Source: F23-B02 sp963613665 | GTDB lineage: Bacteria > Bacillota > Clostridia > Oscillospirales > Oscillospiraceae | Direction: 5' to 3' | Length of the DNA: 64,000 bases | Assembly: GCA_963613665.1 (NCBI GenBank) | Contig: CAVEAL010000012.1 | Span: 7,736-71,735, forward strand | In this document: positions 40,581-49,750 of the stretch, one piece after another | How positions within the stretch are numbered: the stretch's first letter is position 1 | How the letters are laid out: each line of letters begins with the position of its first letter | Made by a program: the position numbers and the translations under genes | The notes under the pieces: generated by a model | The model's input: only the letters and a program-made list of their open reading frames with translations | Databases searched by the model: none | Told to the model about the DNA's origin: nothing

Positions 40581-42465
40581 CGCCACCTTCGGAAGGCTCG
40601 ACGGCGAAAGCCTTGAGCTGCACGAGGGCTTCAACGTCATATCCGCTCCGAACGAGAGCGGCAAGAGCACATGGTGCGCCTTCATCCGCGCGATGCTCTA
40701 CGGTGTTGACAGCTCAGAGCGGCAGAAGGCGGGATTTTTGCCCGATAAAATGCGCTATGCCCCATGGTCGGGCGCGGCGATGCAGGGCAGCATGCAGATA
40801 GAAAGTGACGGAAACGACATCACCGTTGTGCGCACGACGAAAACCGCCTCCGCTCCGATGCGCGAGTTTTCCGCAGTGTACACCGGAACCAATACGCCAG
40901 TCGAAGGATTAAACGGCGCAAACGCGGGAGAAGCCCTCACGGGAGTCAGCCGTGATGTTTTCCGCCGCAGCGCGTTTATCGAGCAGGGTGCAGTTGCCGT
41001 GACGCACAGCGCGGAGCTTGAAAAGCGCATCGGCGCCATAGTCTCCGCAGGTGATGAGGACTGCTCCTACACCGAGGCCGACGAGAGATTGCGGCAGTGG
41101 CAGCGCAAGCGCCGCTTCAACCGCTACGGCCGTCTGCCCGAGCTTGAGGACGAGCTTTCGCATAAAAAGCGGCTGCTGTCCGAGCTCTCGGACGCGTCGG
41201 CTCAGCGCGAGAATATGTCAGCCGAGCTCGAGGCGGCAAAAAGAGAGTGCGAGCGGCTCGAGACCGAGGTCACGGAAAGCCGGAAGGCCGTGCGCAAGGA
41301 AGCGCTCAGCAGCCTTCAGGGCGTTAGAAACGACGTAAATGCCGCCTCCGAGCGGCATGATAAGGCCGCTGAGCGGCGCGACGGCTGCCGTGCGGCGCTG
41401 TGCGCCTGTGCGATAGGCGAACGTAAGCCCGAGGAGGCCAAGGCCGAGGTCAAGGCCGATCTCGCCGAGGCCATGAAGCTGAAGGAAAAGTCCGGGCGCA
41501 AAGCCTCGCCGGTGCTGGCGGTGATATTGCTGATCCTGTGCGGCGCTCTCGTCGCGGCGGGATTTCTGCTGAAGGATTTCATGATCCACGCGTTTATCGC
41601 GGCGTTTGTGCTGCTTGCCGTCGGGATCATTCTGCTTGTGCGCACCTCGCGCTGCAAGGCCGAGGCATACGAAGCGGCAAAGGACAGACGCAGGATACTT
41701 GTGAAGTACCGGGCCGAGTCCGAGGAGGATATCGCGTCGAGCCTTGACGAATACCTTGCACTGTATAAGGATTATGCCGAGGCGCAGCGCGCCGAGAAGG
41801 AGACCGCCGAGCTGCTGGCTGCGGTGCGCCGCCGTCAGGAGCAGGCCGAAAAGACCACGCTCACCCAGCTCGACTTCACCGGCGGCGATAATCAGGCCGC
41901 GCAGCTTAGCCGCCGTCTGAGCGAGGCACGGGCAAAATGCAGCCGTATTTCGGCTCTCATGGCAGAACGCAGCGGCAGACTTGCCGCGATGGGCGATCCG
42001 CTGGTGCTCGGCTCGGAGATAAGCCGCATGGAGGAAGAATATGCCGAGATATCGGCCGAGTACGACGCGATAGCGCTGGCTATAGACACTCTGCGTAAGG
42101 CCGAGGAGGATATCCAAAGCCGCTTCTCGCCGGCGCTCGGCAGGCTTGCGGCAGAGTATATGGAGTTTGTCACCGGCGGCAGGTATGACGGTGTGATGCT
42201 CGACCGCAGCTTTTCGGCGATGGTGCACGAGAAGGGCTCGGATGTTCCGCGCAGCGCGGAGTATCTGAGCGCGGGCACGCTTGATCTCATGTATCTTGCC
42301 GTGCGCCTTGCCGTGTGCGAGCTTGCGCTGCCCAAGGACGCAAACTGCCCGCTCATCATCGACGACGCGTTTGTCAACTACGATGACGGCCGCAGGAAGA
42401 AGACAATGGAACTGCTTGAAAAAATTGCGCAGCGGCGGCAGGTTATACTGTTCACATGTAAGTAA
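40561..42465 (+). CDS. yhaN: YhaN-like SMC-type ATPase with central membrane hairpin
   Basis: A 634-residue ATPase. The P-loop region is NVISAPNESGKSTWCAFIRA near the N-terminus; the signature and Walker B lie near the end (EYLSAGTLDLMYLAVRLAVC, CPLIIDDAFVNYDD). Between them are coiled coils, interrupted by two membrane helices (VLAVILLILCGALVAAGFLL and AFIAAFVLLAVGIILLV, about residues 320-370), as in Bacillus YhaN. It is the partner of the YhaO-like nuclease, giving a membrane-attached Rad50/Mre11-like pair. Confidence 0.9.
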   Translation: MMIKKLDATFGRLDGESLELHEGFNVISAPNESGKSTWCAFIRAMLYGVDSSERQKAGFLPDKMRYAPWSGAAMQGSMQIESDGNDITVVRTTKTASAPMREFSAVYTGTNTPVEGLNGANAGEALTGVSRDVFRRSAFIEQGAVAVTHSAELEKRIGAIVSAGDEDCSYTEADERLRQWQRKRRFNRYGRLPELEDELSHKKRLLSELSDASAQRENMSAELEAAKRECERLETEVTESRKAVRKEALSSLQGVRNDVNAASERHDKAAERRDGCRAALCACAIGERKPEEAKAEVKADLAEAMKLKEKSGRKASPVLAVILLILCGALVAAGFLLKDFMIHAFIAAFVLLAVGIILLVRTSRCKAEAYEAAKDRRRILVKYRAESEEDIASSLDEYLALYKDYAEAQRAEKETAELLAAVRRRQEQAEKTTLTQLDFTGGDNQAAQLSRRLSEARAKCSRISALMAERSGRLAAMGDPLVLGSEISRMEEEYAEISAEYDAIALAIDTLRKAEEDIQSRFSPALGRLAAEYMEFVTGGRYDGVMLDRSFSAMVHEKGSDVPRSAEYLSAGTLDLMYLAVRLAVCELALPKDANCPLIIDDAFVNYDDGRRKKTMELLEKIAQRRQVILFTCK

Positions 42466-42507
42466 ATTTATGTTATAATACGGTCAAAAAAGTGCGGAGG
42501 TGCGACC

Positions 42508-43080
42508 ATGCCCTACAAAGCAAAAAGCAATCTTACCAAGGCTGCCATCAAAAAGAGCTTTTTAGAGCTTCTGAACGAAAAACCCATAAATCAGATCAGC
42601 GTCCGCGATATCGCCGAGGGCTGCGGCTTCAACCGCAACACGATATACTACCACTACGACGATATTCCCTGCCTTGTCGAGGAGATCGTCATAGAGACCG
42701 CCGAGAATATAATCAGCGAGTATTCGGACATAAACTCGCTTGAGGCCTGCCTTGAAAAAATGGCGGACTTTGCGCTCGAGCACAAGCGCACGGTGCTGAA
42801 TATCTACAACTCGTCAAACCGCAGCGTTTACGAGCTGTATCTCATGAAGGTCTGCGGCAGCGTCGTGGAAAACTACCTGCACACGGTGTTCGGCGACGTT
42901 CAGGCCGACCCCGAGAGCCGCGAGATCCTCGTGCGCTTTTACAAGTGCGAGTGCTTCGGCCAGATAATCGACTGGCTCAACTGCGCGATGAACTACAATA
43001 TATGCGAGCAGTTTTCAAAGCTGTGCAGGCTGCGCGAGGGCTTTGCGGAGATCCTCGTCGAGCGCTGCCGGATAGAGTGA
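42508..43080 (+). CDS. TetR/AcrR family transcriptional regulator
   Basis: A 190-residue regulator with an N-terminal helix-turn-helix: LTKAAIKKSFLELLNEKPI, SVRDIAEGCGFNRNTIYYHY and DDIPCLVEEIV (residues 9-65), and a helical ligand-binding part with several Cys. The HTH most resembles the DhaS-type TetR subgroup. GGAGGTG precedes the ATG. No obvious target transporter or enzyme is adjacent; a complex repeat follows. Target and ligand are unknown. Confidence 0.88.
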   Translation: MPYKAKSNLTKAAIKKSFLELLNEKPINQISVRDIAEGCGFNRNTIYYHYDDIPCLVEEIVIETAENIISEYSDINSLEACLEKMADFALEHKRTVLNIYNSSNRSVYELYLMKVCGSVVENYLHTVFGDVQADPESREILVRFYKCECFGQIIDWLNCAMNYNICEQFSKLCRLREGFAEILVERCRIE

Positions 43081-43086
43081 TCACCG

Positions 43087-43324
43087 AAAGAGGCTGTCAA
43101 AAAACCTATGCTGCTGCGTGAAGATGACCGCGCAGCGGGGGAGCTCGAGGGGGCAAGACCCGCCTCGAGTTAGATAAACCGCCGTCGAAATCCTTGAAAT
43201 TTCAAGGATTTCGGTAAAAGCATTTTGAATACTTTCAAAATGCTCGGCGGAAAAGTGCAGTCAAAAAAAGTCCCTCGGGGGACTTTTTTGACAAGCTGAG
43301 AGGCTGTTTTTCAACAGCCTCTTT
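43087..43324 (+). repeat. MITE-like element made of nested palindromes
   Basis: About 238 bases bounded by inverted ends (GAGGCTGTCAAAAAA at 43090 and TTTTTCAACAGCCTC at 43307). Inside are a CTCGAG...CTCGAG pair, a palindrome around CCTTGAAATTTCAAGG, a GCATTTTGA/TTTCAAAATGC pair, a stem with loop TCGG (AGTCCC/GGGACT flanked by A and T runs), and a final hairpin AGAGGCTGTT/AACAGCCTCT followed by TTT. No coding frame is present. It fills the gap between the TetR gene and hflX. Only one copy lies in this window. Confidence 0.7.
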
Positions 43325-43342
43325 TATATTTTCTATATTTTC

Positions 43343-43371
43343 GTGACAATTGCGCGGCGCTTTGCTATAAT
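43343..43371 (+). promoter_or_regulatory. Promoter of hflX with a very short leader
   Basis: GTGACA (43343-43348) and TATAAT (43366-43371) are 17 bases apart; a second TATAAT overlaps at 43371-43376. The hflX ATG is at 43388, leaving about 5-10 bases of leader and no SD. Confidence 0.65.
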
Positions 43372-43387
43372 ATAATGTAAAACATAA

Positions 43388-44704
43388 ATGCAGGGACTGA
43401 TAACCATAGAGAATAACGATATAAGAACAGAACGTGCGGTGCTGGCCGGACTTGCGGCAGCTTCCATGGAACCGGCGGAGCGCTCGAGCGAGATCTCGAT
43501 GCAGGAGCTTGCCGCACTGGTCGAAACGGCCGGAGGCGAGGCGATAGGCATGATGATACAAAATCGCCCGACGCCCGATCCGCGCAGCTTCATCGGCGAC
43601 GGAAAGGTCGCTGAGCTCAAGGCGTTTATCGACATGAACGACTGCGACCTCGCGGTGTTCGACAACGAGCTGTCGCCCTCGCAGATGCGTGTGCTCGGCG
43701 AGGAGCTCGGCGTCAAAGTGCTTGACCGCTCGGGCCTCATCCTCGATATCTTCGCCCAGCGTGCGCAGACGCGCGAGGGCCAGCTTCAGGTCGAGCTTGC
43801 GCAGTACAAATACCTGCTGCCGCGCCTGACCGGCATGTGGACGCACCTTGTCCGCCAGACGGCCTCCGGCGGCTCGTCGCCTATCGGTACGCGCGGCCCC
43901 GGCGAAACTCAGCTTGAGACCGACCGACGGCATATCCGCCGTAAGATACAGAAGCTCGAGGAGGAGCTTGCCGCCGTGCGCAAGGTGCGATCGACCCAGC
44001 GCCGCAGGCGCGAGAAAAACGACGTGCCCATCGTCGCTCTTGTCGGCTATACAAACGCCGGAAAATCGACGCTTTTAAACTGCCTTACCGATGCGGGCAT
44101 ACCGGCAAACGACCGCCTTTTTGACACGCTGGACACCACGACGCGCAAGCTGCGCATCGACGAGGTGACGGAGGTGCTCATATCGGACACCGTCGGCTTT
44201 ATCCGTAAGCTGCCGCACCATCTGGTCGAGGCCTTCAAGGCAACGCTCGAGGAGCTCAGCTACGCGGATGTGCTGCTGCATGTCATAGACATTTCAAACC
44301 CCGATTGGGAGGAGCAGGCGCGTATCGTCGATGAGCTGATCGTTCAGCTCGGCGCGGAAAAAACGCCCTGCATACGCGTGTTCAACAAGTGCGACGCGTA
44401 TATCGGCATACTGCCGCATGGCGAGGACATAGTATGTCTTTCCGCAAAAAGCGGCGAGGGAGTGCAGGAGCTGGTGCAGCGCCTGAGCTCGCTTCTTGAC
44501 CGCGGCAGGCGTCAGGTCACGCTGAACATACCGTACTCCGACGCGGGCGTCATGGATCTTTTGAACCGCGAGGCGGCGGTGACGGGCCTTGAATATCTCG
44601 ACGACGGCATAAGGGCCGAGGTCACGGTGCCGCCGGAGGTTTTCGGCAGAATAAAGAAGTATATACCCGGCTACACCGAGCCCAAGGAGGACTGGGAGGA
44701 TTGA
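43388..44704 (+). CDS. hflX: GTPase HflX
   Basis: A 438-residue ribosome-associated GTPase that splits stalled ribosomes under stress. The N-terminal domain has IGDGKVAELK, DNELSPSQMRVLGEELG and DRSGLILDIFAQRAQTREG. RGPGETQLETDRR precedes the coiled linker. The G domain shows GYTNAGKST, DTVGFI, NKCD and SAKSG. No SD is visible before ATG 43388, and the promoter is close, so the mRNA is nearly leaderless. Its TGA overlaps the TTG start of the next gene. Confidence 0.94.
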   Translation: MQGLITIENNDIRTERAVLAGLAAASMEPAERSSEISMQELAALVETAGGEAIGMMIQNRPTPDPRSFIGDGKVAELKAFIDMNDCDLAVFDNELSPSQMRVLGEELGVKVLDRSGLILDIFAQRAQTREGQLQVELAQYKYLLPRLTGMWTHLVRQTASGGSSPIGTRGPGETQLETDRRHIRRKIQKLEEELAAVRKVRSTQRRRREKNDVPIVALVGYTNAGKSTLLNCLTDAGIPANDRLFDTLDTTTRKLRIDEVTEVLISDTVGFIRKLPHHLVEAFKATLEELSYADVLLHVIDISNPDWEEQARIVDELIVQLGAEKTPCIRVFNKCDAYIGILPHGEDIVCLSAKSGEGVQELVQRLSSLLDRGRRQVTLNIPYSDAGVMDLLNREAAVTGLEYLDDGIRAEVTVPPEVFGRIKKYIPGYTEPKEDWED

Positions 44705-45297
44705 GCGAGTATCTCGTGCCGGCCGGAGACGGCGAGGCGGAATTTGTTGAAAAGAGGTCGAGCTTCCTCGGCCATGTGCGCTTTGCCGACACCGAGGACG
44801 CGGCGCGCGAGTTTATAGGCGAGATGAAGAGAAAGCACTACGACGCGCGGCACAACTGCTGGTGCTACATCATTCGCGGCGGCGCCGTGCGCTATTCCGA
44901 CGACGGCGAGCCGCAGGGTACGGCCGGCCTGCCGATGCTCGAGGTGTTCAGACGCGAGGGCGTCGAGAACGTCGTGTGCGTCGTCACGCGATACTTCGGC
45001 GGCGTGCTGCTCGGAACGGGCGGACTGCTGCGTGCGTACACGAAAAGCGCAAAGGATGCGCTTGACAATGCCGGTATCACCGTTGTCCGCCGCCGGGTCA
45101 GGCTCGGTGTCAGCTGCCCGTATTCGCTGCTCGAGCGCATGAAGCTCGAGTGCTCGGCACACGGCGGTACGGTCGAGGATATCGAGTACGGCGCGGACGT
45201 GAGTATGACGCTCTGCCTGCCGGAGGCAAACGCCGAAGCCTTCGGTGCCCGCGTCACCGAGCTCAGCGCCGGTCAAAGCGCCATTAAAAAATTTTAA
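44701..45297 (+). CDS. YigZ/IMPACT family protein
   Basis: A 198-residue protein with the UPF0029/IMPACT N-terminal domain: EKRSSFLGHVRFADTEDAA, HYDARHNCWCYIIRG, SDDGEPQGTAGLPML and VTRYFGGVLLGTGGLLRAY. A short DUF1949-like C-terminal domain follows. The start is TTG at 44701, overlapping the hflX stop. The biochemical function of the bacterial family is uncertain. Confidence 0.9.
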   Translation: MSEYLVPAGDGEAEFVEKRSSFLGHVRFADTEDAAREFIGEMKRKHYDARHNCWCYIIRGGAVRYSDDGEPQGTAGLPMLEVFRREGVENVVCVVTRYFGGVLLGTGGLLRAYTKSAKDALDNAGITVVRRRVRLGVSCPYSLLERMKLECSAHGGTVEDIEYGADVSMTLCLPEANAEAFGARVTELSAGQSAIKKF

Positions 45298-45330
45298 AAA
45301 AATAAAGGGAAATACGAATTTACGTCGTAT

Positions 45331-45366
45331 AAAGGTATTGAAGAGAATTTCAATACCTTTTTTGAT
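45331..45366 (+). terminator. Terminator of the hflX-yigZ operon
   Basis: A 12-base perfect stem, AAAGGTATTGAA with TTCAATACCTTT and a six-base loop, is followed by TTTGATT. It ends just before the dgt SD, so dgt may share read-through or have its own promoter. Confidence 0.85.
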
Positions 45367-45379
45367 TGGAGGGAACAGC

Positions 45380-46384
45380 ATGGCGTGTCCGAGAGAAAAA
45401 CGCGAAATTATCGAGCGCACGCTCGTCGGAGAGTACGGCGTTAGAGCAGAAAACTCCAAGGGGCGCGCGCTGCCGGAGGAGGAGTGCGGGATCCGCACCT
45501 GCTTCCAGCGCGACGTTGACAGAATAACCCATTCGAAATCCTTCCGCAGATTAAAGCACAAAACTCAGGTATATCTCCGACCGGAGGGCGACCATTACCG
45601 CACGCGCCTTACGCATACGCTTGAGGTGTCGCGCCTTGCGCGGACGATAGCGAGGGCGCTCGATCTGAACGAGGACCTTACCGAGGCGATGGCGCTCGGC
45701 CACGACCTCGGGCACACGCCCTTCGGCCATGCCGGTGAGCGGGCGCTCAACAGAATATACGAAAAGGGCTTCAAGCACTATGAGCAGTCGCTGCGCGTCG
45801 TCGATATCCTTGAGCGCGACGGACGGGGGCTGAACCTGTGCTATGAAACGCGCATGGGCATACTGCATCACACGCACGGTGCGCCCGACGATACGACGGA
45901 GGCGACGGTCGTGCGCCTTGCCGACCGCATCGCGTACATAAATCACGACCTTGACGACACAATCCGCGCCGGCATACTGCGCGCGGAGGACGTGCCTGAG
46001 CTGATCCGCACGCGCTGCGGCGAGCGCAACAGCGAGAGGATAAACTCCATTATGCTCGACCTCATCGAAAACAGCGTCGGCGGTCAGATAAAAATGAGCG
46101 ATTACATGCAGGAGGCGGTCGATTTCTTCCACTCATTCATGTATTCTGATGTGTACACAAACCCCATCGCCAAGGGCGAGGAAAGCAAGGTAGACGGAAT
46201 CATCGGCGGACTGTTTGACTACTACCTCAGGCATCCCGAAAAGATGGCCGACGAGATGAAGGTCATCGCCGAAAGGGAGGGCACGGCGCGCGCCGTGTGC
46301 GACTATATATCCGGCATGACCGACGGCTACGCCATGGAGAAATACGGAGAGATTTTCATCCCCATGTCGTGGACCGTAAAATAG
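45380..46384 (+). CDS. dgt: Deoxyguanosinetriphosphate triphosphohydrolase-like protein
   Basis: A 334-residue HD-domain dNTP triphosphohydrolase, which controls dNTP pools. Conserved pieces are FQRDVDRITHSKSFRRLKHK, RTRLTHTLEVSRLARTIAR (His ligand), ALGHDLGHTPFGHAGER (HD), GILHHTHG and RLADRIAYINHDLDD (Asp ligand). GGAGGG precedes the ATG at 45380. In Clostridia dgt often precedes dnaG and sigA, as here, forming the macromolecular synthesis region. Confidence 0.93.
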   Translation: MACPREKREIIERTLVGEYGVRAENSKGRALPEEECGIRTCFQRDVDRITHSKSFRRLKHKTQVYLRPEGDHYRTRLTHTLEVSRLARTIARALDLNEDLTEAMALGHDLGHTPFGHAGERALNRIYEKGFKHYEQSLRVVDILERDGRGLNLCYETRMGILHHTHGAPDDTTEATVVRLADRIAYINHDLDDTIRAGILRAEDVPELIRTRCGERNSERINSIMLDLIENSVGGQIKMSDYMQEAVDFFHSFMYSDVYTNPIAKGEESKVDGIIGGLFDYYLRHPEKMADEMKVIAEREGTARAVCDYISGMTDGYAMEKYGEIFIPMSWTVK

Positions 46385-46390
46385 CTTCAC

Positions 46391-46445
46391 AGGCGAATTG
46401 ACGCACCTGCGGTCTCCGCACAGGTGCAGACCGAATGCGCCGTCA
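46391..46445. repeat. Inverted-repeat element, GCGCC family (copy 1)
   Basis: An imperfect palindrome, AGGCGAATTGACGCACCTGC... with ...GCAGACCGAATGCGCCGTC, fills the gap between dgt and dnaG. It ends in AATGCGCCGTCAAAA, close to the ends of the other copies at 49.5-62 kb. Confidence 0.55.
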
Positions 46446-46464
46446 AAAAAGGAGGGATGGGTAT

Positions 46465-48207
46465 ATGGCGATCCCGGAGAGCTTCCTTCAGGAGCTCGTG
46501 GAGAAAAACGATATAGTTGATGTCGTGAGCGAGTACGTGCGCCTTACAAAGCGCTCGGGCTCGAACCGTTTCGGACTGTGCCCGTTCCACAGCGAGAAAA
46601 CGCCGTCGTTTTCCGTATCGCCGGACAAGCAGATATACCACTGCTTCGGCTGCGGAAAGGGCGGAGGCGTGATAAACTTCATAATGGAGGTCGAAAGCCT
46701 CAGCTTTCCCGAGGCGGTGGAGTTTCTGGCAAAGCGCGTCGGCATGACGATGCCCGAGCAGGAGGACAGCCGCGAGTCGAAAAAACGGCGCAGAATGCTG
46801 GACCTGAACCGCGATGCGGCAAAGTTTTTCTACTCCTGCCTCGCTAAGCCCGAGGGCAAGCCCGCGCTCGACTACATGCAGCGGCGGCAGATAACGCCGC
46901 ACACGGCAAAGCGCTTCGGCCTCGGCTATGCGCCGGATACATGGGACAGCCTCATAAACGCGATGCATGCGCTCGGCTACTCCGAGTACGAGATGTTTGA
47001 TGCTGGGCTCGTGCGCAAGGGCAAAAACGGCGGGCATTACGACAGCTTCCGAAACCGGCTCATGTTTCCGGTAATCGACGTGAGAGGCGACGTTATCGGT
47101 TTTTCCGGCAGAATACTCGGCGACGCTGAGCCCAAGTACATGAACAGTCCGGAAACGATGGTGTTCAACAAAAGCCGCAATCTTTTTGCGCTGAATCTGG
47201 CTAAAAAGTCGAAGAGCGGACATATAATACTTGCAGAGGGCAACGTCGATGTTGTGATGATGCATCAGGCCGGCTTTGACGGCGCGGTTGCCTCGCTGGG
47301 CACGTCGCTCACGCCGGAGCAGGCAAGGCTCATATCGCATTACACAAACGAGGTCATCATCGCCTACGACAATGACGGCGCGGGCAAAAAAGCCGCGCAG
47401 CGCGCGATAGGACTTCTGGAAAAGCTCGATCTCAAGGTAAAGGTGTTGTCGATGAGCGGCGCGAAGGACCCGGACGAGTATATAAAGACCAAGGGTGCGG
47501 ACGCGTTCCGCAATCTTATAGACAAGTCGGAAAACCACATCGACTATCAGCTCCAGCGCGTGACGGACAAGTACGATCTCACGGTGGACGAGCAGAAGGT
47601 CGCGTTTTTAAAGGACGCGTCGGACATGGTCGCGCACCTGCCGGGCAGCGTTGAACGTCAGGTGTACGCAATGCGCGTTGCATCCATGGCCGGAGTCAAC
47701 GGCGAGGTCGTGGCACAGGAGGTCGAGCGGCGGCGGAAACGTCTCGTGCGCACGGCTCAGCGTGCCGATGCAAAAAGCACGGCGCATCCCGAGCGGCAGT
47801 TTCAGCCGAAGGAAAAGGAGCTGCGCTACGAGGACCCGGAGTCGGCCGCGGCGGAGGAGGGCATCATAAGGATACTCTATCTCGATCAGGGGCTGTGCAG
47901 GGGCAAGGAGCTCCCGCCGCCGGAGATATTCTCGTCGCCGGCGCTGGCACGGATATATTCCGTGCTCAAATCGAAGTTTGAAAATAACGAGATAATCAGC
48001 ATGGCCTCGATGAGCGCCGCGCTGCTCCCGCAGGAGGCCGCACTGCTGGCCTCGGTGCTGCAAAAGCCGGAGGCGCTGCGCAACGGCGATAAGGCGCTTG
48101 CCGATTACATAGAACGGATCAGAAGCCGGCACGAGCTGAAGCAGTCGGCGGGCGATCTCAGAGAGCTTGCAAACAGACTTAAAGAAACTAAAGGATACGA
48201 GGGATAA
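46465..48207 (+). CDS. dnaG: DNA primase
   Basis: A 580-residue primase that makes RNA primers for replication. The N-terminal CHC2 zinc domain has Cys39, His42, Cys60 and Cys63 (CPFHSEKTPSFSV, YHCFGCGKGG). The catalytic core has the TOPRIM motifs LAEGNVDVVMMHQAG and IAYDNDGAGKKAAQRA and the RNAP-basin motif FRNRLMFPVID. A C-terminal helicase-binding domain (about 450-580) ends the protein. GGAGGG precedes the ATG at 46465. sigA follows with a five-base gap. Confidence 0.96.
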   Translation: MAIPESFLQELVEKNDIVDVVSEYVRLTKRSGSNRFGLCPFHSEKTPSFSVSPDKQIYHCFGCGKGGGVINFIMEVESLSFPEAVEFLAKRVGMTMPEQEDSRESKKRRRMLDLNRDAAKFFYSCLAKPEGKPALDYMQRRQITPHTAKRFGLGYAPDTWDSLINAMHALGYSEYEMFDAGLVRKGKNGGHYDSFRNRLMFPVIDVRGDVIGFSGRILGDAEPKYMNSPETMVFNKSRNLFALNLAKKSKSGHIILAEGNVDVVMMHQAGFDGAVASLGTSLTPEQARLISHYTNEVIIAYDNDGAGKKAAQRAIGLLEKLDLKVKVLSMSGAKDPDEYIKTKGADAFRNLIDKSENHIDYQLQRVTDKYDLTVDEQKVAFLKDASDMVAHLPGSVERQVYAMRVASMAGVNGEVVAQEVERRRKRLVRTAQRADAKSTAHPERQFQPKEKELRYEDPESAAAEEGIIRILYLDQGLCRGKELPPPEIFSSPALARIYSVLKSKFENNEIISMASMSAALLPQEAALLASVLQKPEALRNGDKALADYIERIRSRHELKQSAGDLRELANRLKETKGYEG

Positions 48208-48211
48208 AACT

Positions 48212-49474
48212 ATGGATAAGAAAACCGAGACCATGACCGAGCAGGAGCTTGAACGTGCGGCCGACGAGCTGCTGGCCGCCGAGGCCGCAAAGCCCGCACC
48301 GAAGAAGAAAAGCACCCGCCGCAGCAAGACCGAGGAAAAGCCCGCGGAGGCTCAGACCGAAGAAAAGAGCACCGAGGATATACTCAACGAGCTCATGGAA
48401 AAGGCAAAGAAGAGCGGCAAGATAAGCACTAACGAGATCGCGGCGCTCGAGGAAAAGGGCGTTGACGCCGAATCCATCGCAAAGTTTTACGATGCGCTCG
48501 AAGCCAACAAGATAGAGATAGATATAAGCGACGAGGACGCGGTCCCCATCCTTGACGATATAGACATGCCCGAGATCGAGGAGCTCAACGAGATCGAGGA
48601 GGTCACGGAGGAGGAGATGGCCGAGGTCAAGGTCGATGACAGCTACAGCACCGACGACCCCGTGCGCATGTTCCTCAAGGAAATAGGCAAGGTGCCTCTG
48701 CTGACAGCCGAGGAGGAGGTCGAGCTCGCCATAAGAATGAGTCAGGGCGACGAGGAGGCAAAGCGCCGTATGACCGAGGCAAACCTCCGTCTCGTCGTAT
48801 CCATCGCAAAGCGCTATGTCGGCCGCGGAATGCTGTTTCTCGACCTCATTCAGGAGGGCAACCTCGGACTTATAAAGGCTGTCGAGAAGTTTGACTATAC
48901 CAAGGGCTACAAGTTCTCGACCTATGCAACGTGGTGGATACGTCAGGCCATTACCCGTGCCATCGCCGATCAGGCGCGGACCATCCGCATCCCCGTGCAC
49001 ATGGTCGAGACGATAAACAAGGTCATCCGCGTATCGCGCCAACTTCTTCAGGAGCTCGGCCACGATCCCAGCGCCGAGGAGATAGCAGAGGAGATGGGCA
49101 TGCCCGTCGATAAGGTGCGCGAGATACTCAAGATAGCACAGGAGCCGGTGTCGCTCGAAACGCCTATCGGCGAGGAGGAGGATTCCCACCTCGGCGACTT
49201 TATCCCCGATGAGGACGCATCCGAGCCGAGCGAGGCCGCGAGCTTTTCACTGCTCAAGGAGCAGCTCATGGAGGTGCTCGATACGCTCACCCCGCGCGAA
49301 AAGAAGGTGCTCGAGCTGCGCTTCGGCATAGTTGACGGACGCACCCGCACCCTCGAGGAGGTCGGCAAGGAGTTCAACGTCACCCGTGAGCGCATCCGTC
49401 AGATCGAGGCCAAGGCGCTCCGCAAGCTCCGCCACCCCAGCCGCAGCAAAAAGCTCCGTGACTTCCTTAATTGA
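48212..49474 (+). CDS. sigA: Primary RNA polymerase sigma factor (SigA/RpoD)
   Basis: A 420-residue housekeeping sigma factor. The N-terminal 140 residues are acidic and Lys-rich (an extended region 1.1). Region 1.2 is DPVRMFLKEIGKVPLLTAEE. Regions 2.1-2.4 include NLRLVVSIAKRYVGRGM, LIQEGNLGLIKAVEKFDY and FSTYATWWIRQAITRAIADQ. Region 3 follows, and region 4 has LTPREKKVLELRFGI and VTRERIRQIEAKALRKLRH. The start ATG at 48212 has GAGGG upstream. It is the last gene of dgt-dnaG-sigA, ended by a strong terminator. Confidence 0.96.
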   Translation: MDKKTETMTEQELERAADELLAAEAAKPAPKKKSTRRSKTEEKPAEAQTEEKSTEDILNELMEKAKKSGKISTNEIAALEEKGVDAESIAKFYDALEANKIEIDISDEDAVPILDDIDMPEIEELNEIEEVTEEEMAEVKVDDSYSTDDPVRMFLKEIGKVPLLTAEEEVELAIRMSQGDEEAKRRMTEANLRLVVSIAKRYVGRGMLFLDLIQEGNLGLIKAVEKFDYTKGYKFSTYATWWIRQAITRAIADQARTIRIPVHMVETINKVIRVSRQLLQELGHDPSAEEIAEEMGMPVDKVREILKIAQEPVSLETPIGEEEDSHLGDFIPDEDASEPSEAASFSLLKEQLMEVLDTLTPREKKVLELRFGIVDGRTRTLEEVGKEFNVTRERIRQIEAKALRKLRHPSRSKKLRDFLN

Positions 49475-49482
49475 TTTTGGAG

Positions 49483-49750
49483 ACGCATTGAGGCTGCGCG
49501 ATATTAGTGCAAATTTTGTCTGCACCCTCGGCTTCCCCTTGAGGGGAAGCTGGATAGAGGTGTAAAAAATCGCATCATTATGATAAAAGACAGTGCAGAT
49601 CATAGTCTGCACTGTCTTTTTGCATTTGATATTGGATATTGAATTTTGATAACACCTCATCCGGCTCACCTGTGCGATCCGCCTTCTCCTCAAAGGGAAA
49701 GGCAGGGGCGCCCGCAATATGCGTATATACAGCCTTCGTGCGCCGCTAAA
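49483..49750. repeat. Composite inverted-repeat element (GCGCC family, copy 2, plus a second repeat)
   Basis: The outer arms are GACGCATTGAGGCTGCGCGA (49483) and a right arm 49703-49750 ending in GTGCGCCGCTAAAA. Inside them is a second inverted pair: CTTCCCCTTGAGGGGAAGCT then GGATAGAGGTGT (49520-49562), and ACACCTCATCCGGCTCACC with CTTCTCCTCAAAGGGAAAGG (49651-49703). The sigA terminator lies between. The right end overlaps the stop codon of the downstream minus-strand gene by the CTA of CTAAAA. Confidence 0.65.
49586..49622 (+). terminator. Terminator of the dgt-dnaG-sigA operon
   Basis: A 14-base stem, AAAGACAGTGCAGA with TCTGCACTGTCTTT and a six-base loop, is followed by TTG. It sits inside the composite repeat. 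Confidence 0.88.
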
